NCBI RefSeq assembly: GCF_040958095.1
Contig: NC_091173.1
Location: 15,563,530 to 15,627,529, forward strand
Length of the DNA stretch: 64,000 nt
Origin: Procambarus clarkii
Taxonomy: Eukaryota; Arthropoda; Malacostraca; Decapoda; Cambaridae
Reading direction: 5' to 3'
The translations under genes were made by a program, and so were the position numbers. This document shows positions 31,401 through 43,400 of the stretch, in pieces; the stretch's first letter is position 1, and the number at the start of each line of letters is the position of its first letter. The notes beneath the pieces are model-generated. The model searched no databases and was not told the origin of the DNA. It was given only the letters and a program-made list of their open reading frames with translations.

Positions 31401-34400
31401 ATATATATATACACCCCAACACTGAAGGGGCAACCACCAAGGCAGACCCCCTCACTAGGCAGAAAAACAAAAGCAAAACCCCACAAGAGGAGAACGTACC
31501 CAGGTGGAACTGAGCTGGCCACTGTAAGAGATTAAAACTAGCTGTGCAGTACCCCGCACCCCTGCCAGTGATGAAAACTATCCCCTACCAAAAACACAGG
31601 CAACAAAGACCCCAGTTGACTTCATGGGTGGCCAAGTACTGAGCAGTAAAAGATACAGCGGGGTTAGATCCCGAGGTGACTCGTGGAAGGTGGCCTCAAG
31701 CCCCAAGAATTTTATTTACAGGGCACCTAGGGAAAGTGGTCCTAGGCGCATGCAGCCCGAGTACCGAAGAATATTACTCCTGGCTCGCACACCACCAGTA
31801 GAGACAGTCCACGCCACAAGGCACAGAATCCGAGACAAATCGCTGAAGTCAGAGGCACACGACCGCACCAGTAGCACATCAGACTGAGAACGCTGATGTG
31901 GATGTCTGGGGCTCCCCCATCTCCCTCCTGGGGAGGAGGGGAAGGGTTGCAGAGACAGCGGCGCGGTGACATGATGTCATGTTTGTTTGCTAATTTTCGT
32001 TTGGGGAGTTCTGTCCACTTGTTCGGCTTTTGGTAGCAATAGTTTCACCAGAATTGGGGTTTGTTTTGGGGCTCCTACCTTTCTGGGTGCAGGATCCGGT
32101 CGATGGCAGACATAGAATGCTCCCAAGCATATGGGAGTTTCTATAGGCCATTGCTCCTCATGCCTCTCTTGAGGGGGGCCAGGTTCTGGCTCATGGTCCC
32201 CAGTACAGTACATAGACAAGAACTCCGTGCACATTGCCTGATGCCAGAAATTTATACATATCCATTCAGCCTGCATAGCTCCGGGAAGCCGACGGGGTTC
32301 CCCCCAGAAATACTAATTTATTGTTAGTTTTAATATAATAACTCAAGTCAGTTTTTCCTTATACCCTTATTTGGTATCCTTTATGTAGATCAATATATTG
32401 GTAGTGCTCAAAAATTAGTTTACAAAATGTGTATTGTAAATAATCTAATGAACAGATAAAGATTCACGAGGCGGCGGAGGTCGGTGACGAGGGTTTACTA
32501 CGGGAGATTGTGAACAGACGACCCGAGGCGCTTGGTTTCCAGGACAAAAATGGCAACACACCTCTCCACCTGGCTGCTAAAGGCAACCACATTGACTGTT
32601 GCAGAATTCTTTTGGAAGTCAGCACCAAGGAAGTTAACATAAAAAACAAAGCTGGTGATTCCTCACTTCTGTTGTCGATAGCCATCGGAAACAAATCTAC
32701 AGAGCTAACAAAATTACTCATTAACAAGGGATCAAAGTTTGATACAAAAAACAAAGGTAAACAAACAGCTCTACACATAACCTCTGAGAAAGGTAATGTT
32801 GAAACTCTGAAACTGCTTCTTGAGCTTGACAAAAGCTGCATAAATGCTAAGGATTCAATAAAACTGACGCCTCTACATGTAGCAGCCAAAAATGGACACT
32901 GGAAAGCTTGCAGTGAGCTTGTTAAGGCAGGAGCAAATTTAGAAGACAAAGATGCCAGTGGCTTGACACCACTTCACTGGGCTGCTAAAATGGGTTTCTC
33001 TGAATGTTGTAAGAAGCTACTGGAGCACAAGGCTTCTATTAACAATAAAAATAATAAAGGGAACACCCCACTCCATTTATTGTGTGCATCTGGAAAGGAA
33101 AAACCGGAGTGTGCCAAGCTGCTGATTGATCATGGAGCTGATGTTAATGTCCAAAATAATGTGGGTGAGACACCATTTCATCTTTCCTTTCGCTCACACT
33201 TCAAAGTATCAGAGGTTTTCCTTGGTCAGGATGTGAATTTATTGTTGACTGACAAGCAAGGCAGAACAGTTTTGCATTTTGCTGCAGAAAGGCAGAATTC
33301 AGACTACGTTGAGCTAGTAATGAAAATGTTAGGAAGTTCAAAAGACTTAATCAACAAATTAGATAACCAAGGAAAAACAGCTTTACACATAGCCATTTCT
33401 AAAAGAGTAATTGATACTTGTAAATTTCTGATAAGAACTGGTGCAGATGGCACCATTTCCTGCGGTAAAGTTGGCACGGCTCTACATATGGCAGCACGTT
33501 ATGGCCTGGATGATATCTGTGACTATCTCATTACCAAGGGTGTCAAGATGGACATAAAGAACAGTGAGGGATTAGCACCACTACATATAGCAGCAAAAGA
33601 AGGCCATAAAGAATGCTGCAAGGTGCTATGCAAGAGAGGTGCTTTTGCAGCTATCCGTGATGGTGATGAAATGACAGCTCTCCACCATGCTGCCAAGGGC
33701 AAACATTATGCCTGCTGTGAGATATTAAAAAGACAACTATATTTAGTTAACTTGGTAGATAAGCATAAAAGAACTCCTCTACATGTAGCTGTGGAGGTTA
33801 ATTCCTTGGATTGTTGCAAGGTTTTATTAACACCTAAAACAGATATTTGGGCAAAGTCCTTCAGTGGAAGTCCTGTAAAGTTGGCATGTGATGGACGTTA
33901 CCATGATATCTTCAGGCTTCTCTTATCTTATGGAAGTGTTAACAGAACTCGCAATGAAAAGGACATTAATTTCCAGGACCTTCTTGAAAAGTCATTGGAA
34001 CGTCAAGATAGGTAAGACATTATTACCTTTTTTTTTAGTTACAGGTAGAGAACTATACATGTGGTATCCTGGCCTAGTGTATTTTTACCAAATAAGTTTA
34101 AAGCTATCAGTGATTTTTGTCCACACCACCATCTCCTATAGTTTATTCCAGATAGCTACAAGTATATTGTCTGATTCTTTCTGGAGGAGTCTTATGGTGG
34201 CTCCATGAAGCCATCTCACTGAGATAGCTCCTCACTACTGTCACATCAGCCATTGGAGTCCTGTATTATGGCCTACTGGGGACTACAGCCAGAACCTTTC
34301 CCCTCTTACAAAGCAATGGGGAGCAGAGGGATTGCTATGATCACCCTCACTGATGAAATATCCAGAAAGTAAGCAAAGCAATACAGACAACTGCAAGGTT

Positions 34401-37400
34401 CAAAGAATACAAAGCACTGAAACAGTCACAAGACTAGGCAAACAATTCACTCAGACAGACAAAAGTGATTCCCTCGAAACTTGCTTGAACCTCCCTAGAT
34501 GCCAATGGCTGCCAATAGGTGACTTCAGGGTTCCACCTCATCTCTGACTTGGCCCTGTTCCTAATGCTTGTGAATTCAGAGCTCCGAGAGTAGCCAGCTG
34601 TAGCAAGTTCCACCTTTTTTCAATATAAGTGTAGTTTCAATATAAGTGTTTCAATATAACCTTTTGATTCTCCTGTGGGGCCCTCCATTTGCTTGTGCAC
34701 TGTTCCTAACCTTTAGTAATTTGCTTCATGTATGTGTATTTACAAGCCTCAGTTGTTGAGTGGACTTGGGTCTATTTTATGCTTTGAGCTGCATGTGTTT
34801 AGGGCAGCCATTCCCTAATTGTTCATTTAGAATTGCCCCTAAACAAAGAGTGACTTCTTTTGTGTGTTCAGTAGTTTTCCCTTGAGAGGCTAGGGTACTT
34901 TGTAGAAAGCCTTCCCCCTGAGTAGTACACAAGTTTTTGACTCCTATGTGAAGCCCTGTGTTTGGGAGCATTTTGTTGTAAGGTGCACTAGGTTTGCCAT
35001 GTGAATAAGAGCACCGCTGATGCATTTTGTATCAAAGTTTATCCTGTACTAATAATAATAATAATAATAATAATATTTTAATTATATAAAAGTACATGTA
35101 TTTCATACATGATAGAGTGGAGAATTCATACATAAGAAATGTACATTACAGAACGTCATTAATACGCTGCGTGCCTCGATCATAGCGCAAAGATAATTAG
35201 GTGATTTGTTTAAAAGTTTACTGGGGTAATGCTTAAAACTAAATGAAAAGTTACCATTTTTTTGTTAACTAGATTTAGCAAATAGTTTACAAGTGATAGG
35301 ATTTAGAAACTGCAGTTTTTAGAAATGGTACGAGTATAGTAATTAATGTTCACAACACCAAAAACAGGTAAATATGTTGAACAAGGAAATATGAGTAAAA
35401 TTGGTTACATACTGTCCACAGAGTGGGGTATGTAGACAATCACAGTGGTAAGTGGGCACACAAATAAAAAATACAAAAACTTTTAATTATAAAAGAACTT
35501 CATTTCAGCTATCTGTGCTAAGTAGACAAACTGGCCTAAAACACAGCATTCTTTTAAGATTTTGTTAGCTGGTTATTTTTTCTGGGGGGAGCCCCAGAAA
35601 CATAGGGGTTTCTATAGGCCATTGCTTCCCTTCCCTCTCTGAGGGGGCCAGGTTTTGGCTGTGGTCCCCGGTAGGCCCTAGAACTCCATTCACATGACTG
35701 ATGCCAAAGTCTGACATTAGTATATCAGCCTGGTATAGCTCCGGGTCTCGCCCAGAAAATGGCGTTTCATTACGTTCAATGCTGGGTTTTTTAGTTATGA
35801 TTTGTTAAATTTTTGTATTTTCTGAGTAAGTGTAATTAGATGGTAAGGATAGAAAAAATTGACCAAAATGATGCCAGTAGGTACAGCTTCAGCAACAGAA
35901 CTAAGGTGGCGAGTCAACTGAGGTCTGGGGCCGGGTCCCTGGAACTGTTTGTTTTATGGAGGATGAGGGAACTAGTTTGTATAGTAGATCCAGAGGCAAA
36001 AACAGGGACTTAGGATGCTGCTTGTAAGTCAGCTGTTCAGAAGTCGAGACCCATCGTATAGCATGTGATACCCTGTGTGCAAGTTTTAAGAGATTCCTCA
36101 CATGACATCCTTATTTTGAGATGATTTCGGGGCTTGGCATCCCTGCAGCCCGGTCCTCCCCTTTTCGTTATACATCCCCAAGAAGCAGCCCGTAGCAGCT
36201 GCCTAACTCCCAGGTATCTATTTACTACTAGGTGAACAGGAACATCAGGGTGAAAGAAACTCTGCCCATTTGTTTCCGCCTCCACCGGGGATCGAACCCG
36301 GAACCTTAGGACTACGAATCACAAGCAGTCCACTCAGCTGTCCTACCCATAAATCTGAAATAAAAAGAGGAATTGGTGATGTTTGAATCCATCCTTACCA
36401 TTATCAAGTCATCAATTCTTTTATTTTCAGATTTGTGGGTTAATGTCTAGTTTTCAGCCACATTATTGTGACTTACTGTCTGCATTCCTCACATTATGCA
36501 GTTATCATCTTTTGTATTTACACCAAACTTATCTAGGAAGGTCTAAGCCACTGACTTCCTGAGGATGACAAGTAGACCTACCAGTTCCCTATTTTGTTAT
36601 ATTGTATGAAATCTCTGAATACTATCTTGCTATCTCACTTTCTAACAGTACATAATTATATTGTAACTAAATTATATTTTATGCATTTATTACTTCAGTA
36701 TGTTAAAAATAGATAGGGGTGCAGCTACTCATCACATAGTGTAGTGCAGTAGTTTAAACTTCTCCTGTTGTTGTTGTTGTTGTTAAAGATTCGCTACCTG
36801 GAACAAAAAGTTCCAAGTAACACGGGCTATGGTGAGCCCGTAGATAGTTATATATAACTTCTCCGGTTGTAGTACACCTATGTGGACTCCAGTTTATGGC
36901 CGACAAGTTAAGCACAATGGAAGTGTTGCCACTTTTGTTCCTCTAAAATAATTGAGAGCCTGAAAACAAATGAATCACTAATAACTGTCTACTCCTGTTC
37001 TGGCCATTTATTCATACTGAACTATTTGACTTGGTATTCACTGTGATCACTTCTAACCCTCATTTTCAGCTGATTTAAAATTATAATATTACACTGAACT
37101 GTCACTTTAGTGTTTACGTGGATTTCTGATGATGTGTTTACTCACGAGTCATTTACTTAGCAGAATTTTAGGGAAATTAGAGTATGCTAATTTTCATGGG
37201 CCTATTCCCACACCTTAATATTCATTAAATTACATTTCTCCTATGCTGAATTCCCTAACCTGGGAAGGTTCTAGTGCAACTTAACCCCTAACATCAAGCT
37301 ATGGATTTACATGCATGTCTGCCAATGCACCAAAAAATTCAGCAAAATCCTCTTCCTTATACCTGTAGAATGATTAATTTGAATGCTAAATTTACGAAAA

Positions 37401-40400
37401 AGTGGAAATAAAATGAATATCTACATTGTAGCTGGTTTTGTACAGTGAATAAGTTGAGGATGTGGTGGCCCAGCCTATCTGTCAACACTTGACTTGCTCT
37501 CGGTGTTAACTTTGGATGTCTAAACAATCAGTTTTACACTGACATGCATGTATCAGCAAGAACATACGAACTAAGAAACTGCATAAGGCCTATTGGCCCA
37601 TACAAAAGTAGCTCTTATTTATTATCGTGGAAATAAATGGAAGCTGCCTTATAGCCCATACTAGGCAGCTCCTATTTATATCCTGACAAGTGTCATTCAT
37701 ATATATATATATACTGTATGGTTCTATTTACCCACATGAGGCAACCCCTATTTATATCATCCTAAGCTCATTCATATATGAGCCAATAGGCCTTCTGCAG
37801 TTCTTTTATTAGGTTCAAATGATTGGTTAACTTGGTGTACAGTACTTTATTACAACCAACCATAACTTTGAAAACCATAGGAGCATAATCAGTATACATA
37901 CCATGTACTGTAATTATAAAGGAATTTTTATGCCATGATTACTGTATTAGTATAGTAACATTTGCAACAATAACCACCTTTGTGATTTAGTATAAAAACG
38001 AAATACTGTACAGTGGAACCTTAGTTGACGAATGCCCCTCTTTATGAATTTTTTGGTTTATGAGATCAATTTCTTTGTAAAATTCAACTCAGTATACGAG
38101 CTTCGCCTTGCTTGGCGAATTTGTTGATACATGTATGGGTCGACTGAGTGTGTGGTTCCTGGTGGCATGGGCAAGGCGCACATCAGTTTACCTGTGTCTC
38201 CCGCCTACTGACAATTGTGCTTGAATTCTTTGTGCAGAATTTAATTGTTTTTGTGCTTTTTTTGGTTTCTGAACATAAAAGTAATTATTATATATCACGC
38301 CATGGGTTCCTAGAAAGTCAGTGGTAAAGTTCAACCTAAGAAAATAGTTGAGTAGAGGCAATAGAGGATGTTCCTTCCTCATTAAGAAAATGTGTGCAGT
38401 ATGGGAGGAACTGCAAAGTTTTGCTGATAAAACTCGCCCAGATAAAGCTGTACCAGGCTTTTGCATTGATCTTTTTAATGAAAGTGTGATATCTCATTAC
38501 AGACAATTGTTAAAATGTAGGGAACAACAATGTGTCTTTAGACAGATTCTTAGTAAGACAAGCAAGCAGTGAACCTCAACCAGGTCCTAGCCTGCAAACC
38601 ATAGGAGAGAGAGTACCCCAGAAATCTTATCAGTGCCTGATGTTATAACGGAAGGGGACTTCCCTTCCAAACACCAACACCTCTCCTCACCGTCTTCCAT
38701 ACACCAACAAGAGTCCTCATTAAAGATAAGATATACTTGTACATACTGTTGTACAAAATATAAGTAGTAGTATGTATAAAATGTATTTTTAAGTTACCGT
38801 AATCTGTTTCACACCCCCGAAAATATTAATTCAATTTACATTATTTCTTATGGGAAAATTAGTTTTGGTTTAAGAACCGTCTCTTGAAACTGATTAAATT
38901 CATAAACGAAGGTACCACTGTAAGTACCATTCTTAAATTTCTTTTATGATCTTCAATTACAGGAAAATGGTGGAAAGTATCATAGACAGCTGCTTCTGGG
39001 AGGAAGCTTTCATGCCCTCACAAGAAATTTTAGTGGAAAAGCAGAAGAATGGGAATTTAAGGCTGCTAGTTAAAAACTATCCAGACTTAGTCAAGAGCGT
39101 ACTGGACAAGTGCATACCAACTCCAGCTGTTACTGAGTGCGACAAGACACTGCAAAAGCCACAAAGATGTTACCTAGTGCATTACCTGGATGAGGCATAC
39201 CCAATACCAGGTATAAAATGTGATTAAAGGGAATTTATTATTGCCATCCATACACTGTATTTTGTTAATATATGTTCTGGAGTCTTCTTTCAAGCTACCC
39301 ACAGGTGAACCAGGCATGAGCCTGTTTCACCCCTGCCTTTTTTATATTTTATATTTATTGCATAATATATTTTCTGGGGAGGCTCCATAGTGGCTCCCTG
39401 TTGCTGATCACCTGGATAGCTCCACACATGTCAAATTATACAAGGCTCTTATGAGTCATTAAAAACCTACTAGGGACCAGAAGCCAAGTCATGGCTCACC
39501 TCACAGAGGTGGAGAGTAGAGGATAACCACCCAAAAGGTAGAACAATACAGAAGACAATAGCAAGATAAAGTAAACAAAACAAAAATTGACCTCCCCTAC
39601 ATGAATTAGGATTATTGTATCCAAGCATGGAGACTTGTATTCAGAAAGACATTGGTGCTGAACTTTCTTTAAAGCAGCTGACAACAAAGATCATTCCAGA
39701 TCTACGTCTACTATCATACCAGGAATTGTTGAGGGGCCACAGAGCCAACAACACTGCAAACTAGACATAACAAGGCTGATCATATCCAAACATTTAAATA
39801 TGTTTGATATTGAGCCAGACAACTTTTTCAAAAGGTCAAATGTAACACACACAAGGAGCAATGGTTTCAAGCTCAGCAAGCCACAATGTAGAACAAAACA
39901 AGAGATGCTTTTTCACCCATAGAGTTATAAACCCACAAAACCTCACCGAAGCCATAAATACCAAAACACTGCTGAATTTTAAAATCAAGCTCGAAAAATC
40001 TTCAGAACAAATGGGGAGACCTTTGACAAGCTGCCAGCTTTCTGTCCTCCTCGAGGCCACTAGAAAGAGTAGCCCTCAGGTAAATCAGACTTGTTAAGAG
40101 CTCTCCCTCCCAGAAGTTTTCTGAAGCATGTACCCTATTCCTTTTCTCCAGAGCATGATCTGCTTATCACTTTACAATTATATCCACAATTAATGCTGGG
40201 TGCAGTGGTAAATGGTGAAATAATGGTGCCAAGTCGTCCAGCCCTACACAAAGCTGGAAACCAGGTTATTCTCTGTTGCTAGGCAAGCTGTTGAGTGCTA
40301 ACCACTGCACCAAAGGTTTTTACACCAACTTAAATTAAGAATGTGTTACATCAATTAAATAAAAACATGTAACAGCATACAACCTCACAAATGATATGCT

Positions 40401-43400
40401 CGATGAAACTAAACGTAAGATTTGGTATTACTTGTGTTAAACACTTTTAAGATACCCAACTCATCAATTCTTAATTTTCAGATTTGTGAGGTTTTGATCT
40501 TTTCTGGACCATTATCAAATTGTGATAATGGTCCGGAATGGACCAAAACATTGTCAATTCCCCATTTTCAGATGTGTGGGATGGGTGATTAATTTTCAGC
40601 CACATTATTGTGAATCATTTTGAAATCTTTTAACTGCAGGAAAAGAAGAAAGTGATGATACCAAACAAACAAGACCACAGGACTCACAACCAAGACAGCC
40701 TTTTGAAACAGAGTGTGGAGGGTTGGCAGCGGGAGCAATAGTGGCCCCGGTGGACCAGGCCTGGCGTTCCGACCACCTCATGGAGTGGATCCTTCGATAC
40801 AACCACCACCACCTCCTGCAGCACCCGCTCATCACCTACTGGCTCCGATACAAGTGGCTCAGCTACATCAGAATACATCACTATGTTTGTCTAACTCTGA
40901 CCTTCCTCTTGGCACTTCTCTTAACAATCTTCACTGCAATATCTTGGTAATTATGTGGCTATTACTGCATGTGGCTTCACTTTTACATCCTGAAAATCAC
41001 AAAGAAATCTAACAATTTGTGTATACTGACAACTATACAAGAGCCTAATTAGCAAAAGATTTCATGTCATGGTAATAACACTATTAATTTTGTCCAGGTA
41101 ATTACATAAAGCTCTTAAAGGATATTTGCTTATAATTTTTATTTTGAAATTATCAGGGTAATTCTAGAGGATTATTTCAGGCAGCTCTTCCATATTCTGG
41201 TATCATAATTACACAAGGTTCATGAAAGGTGTATTTTTAAAAGTTGATAATTTTCAGCAAAGTGTACCCTATACAAAAAACAATTGATCACAGCACCAAA
41301 CTATAACATCACCATTTCATTCTTTTAATTTTTATAGTAGCATACACACATTAGGTTTTGTTTCTCGTTGTTGGGGACAGGAAGCCTGTTAGCTTATCAA
41401 GGTCTCCTTAGACCAATGCTTGACCTTCCCCAGGATGCAATCTACAATAGTTGTCAAAATCCTGTGTACCTATTTACTGTTAGACAAAGAGGCATCAGGT
41501 ATAAGCAAACATGCCCCAATGTGTGTCCTCATGGGGATCAAACCCAGGACCATTCAGTTGAGCGAACTATATTATAGGATACGATAGGTTGGGGTTGGTT
41601 TAAGTTAAATTTATTGGGCCTGTTAGTTTGCAGTTCTAGTAATGCACTAAATTTTGCTTAAACTATTTTTACCTTATCAGTCTTCAGGCTAAATATGCAA
41701 GATCTGTTAGGTTATAATTAATATTGTTATCCTGTACAGTTATCTGAATATTGTAGTGCAGTGCCTTATTCAATCAACAGTTGCATTTTACATTTACAGT
41801 CTCCATAAATCACTTACTTCAATGGTTTAAATTAATAATAATAATAATAATAATGATAATAATGATAAAATAAGGTGGCTGTATGATGGGACTGAACCCG
41901 CAAACTTGAACTCCTCTGAGCACACACACCTCTGATTGGATCACGATGGGCTAAAAGTATTTTACCAGAAATACTACTTGGCTTACTTGGAGTTTAGAAT
42001 TTACCATCCAGTACCAAACCCTGTGTAAGTCAAGTAGTAATTCTGGTAATATACTTTTAGCCCATCATGGTCCAGTCGGTAGTCCGTGCGTCCAGAGAGT
42101 TCAGGTATTCAGGTTCAGTCTCATCACACAGCTACCATATTTTCTCACAGATACATCATCATGTGCTCTCAAGGTGAATAATGATGTTTGAGATTCGGAA
42201 GCATGCATATCTATAGGGCAACAATTAGATTTTGTTCTGTACATCTATATTATAGAGCTCATATTGTATTGTTTATCTAGGGACTGGGCATATATGGAAC
42301 ACACATACAACCTAACACGGTCCTTAGTGTGCCCTCCTGGAGATGAACAGCTTGTTGGACCAGAGGTGAAGGAGCTTCTACAAAAAGAGGGCAAAGTCCC
42401 TAATGTCCTTGGCCACATAATTGTTTTCATGTTTGTAATTGGAATTCTGCATGACATTTACAAAATAACAAAGGTAAGTAAGTTTGCTTTAACAAAATTA
42501 AGTATTAAACATTTTTATTTAGTTTCCTATTATCAAGGGGGGGGGGCGGTCAGGCAGTCTGTCAGGTTCACGAAGATCCCCCTAACAAGCAACGAGTACA
42601 TACGTGAATATTAAAGTTGTACAGTGGTACCTTTATTTTCAAATTTAATCCATTCTCAAAGACAGTTTGAAAACTGAAACAAAGTTTCACATAAGAAAGT
42701 GTAAATTGAATTATTCCGTTCCACACCACCAAAAATGTTAACTTAAAAATACATTTTGTATATACTATACTACTTATACTTGTACATACTGTAGTACAAA
42801 ATATATCTTGCCTTTATTGAGGACCTTTGTTGGTGTATGGAAGACGGTGTGGAAGGGAGGGGGGGGGGAACGAGGAGAGGTGTTAGTGTTTGGAAGAGGA
42901 GTCCCCTTCCATTACAGTATAACATCAGGCACTAATGACATTTCTGGGGCACTCTATCTCCTTCGTTTTGCAGGCATACCACTAGAACCTGGTTGTGGCT
43001 CACTGCTTGCTTGTCTTACTAAGAATCTGTCTATAGACATATGTTTTTCCCTATGTTTTAACACTTGTTTGTAGTGAGACATAACATTGTCTCGCTATGA
43101 ATGTTATAGAGAGACAATGTTATGTCTTTTGTTATTTCTCTATTGTCATCTGCACAACTACTTTCTTGGGTTGAACTTTACCACTGACTTTCTTGGAACC
43201 CATGGCATGATATATAATAAGAACTTTTATGTTCAGAAACCAAAAAAGCACAAAAAACAATGAAAGTCTTTACAAAGAATTCAAGTGTGGTAGTCACTAG
43301 GCAGGAGACTCTGGTAAACTGAAGTACGCCATGTGCTTAGTCGGCGCATATTTGTATCAATAAACTCGAATACCGAGCAAACCTCGAATACTGGGTTGAT

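Larger units (their letters stand above)
27681..32325 (-). mobile_element. DIRS-type retrotransposon, degenerate (about 4.65 kb)
   Basis: Inverted terminal repeats of about 435 bp (27681-28118 and 31893-32325) enclose minus-strand coding remnants in the order RT, RNase H, tyrosine recombinase, which is the DIRS order. Just inside the ITR next to the recombinase, 28195-28295 is an internal complementary region: its first half is complementary to the outer end at 27681-27745 and its second half to the other outer end at about 32288-32318, joined as in a circle junction. No gag-like ORF or N-terminal RT was recognised, and the frames are broken, so the copy is dead. It sits in intron 3 of the TRPA-like gene, opposite to transcription, ending 130 bp before exon 4. 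Confidence 0.88.

Noticed and set aside
32510-34015. Stand-alone 501-codon ankyrin protein starting at 32510
   Set aside because: The position 32510 codon is GTG, not ATG. The frame continues upstream through exon 4, and the 3' end is a splice donor, not a real stop.
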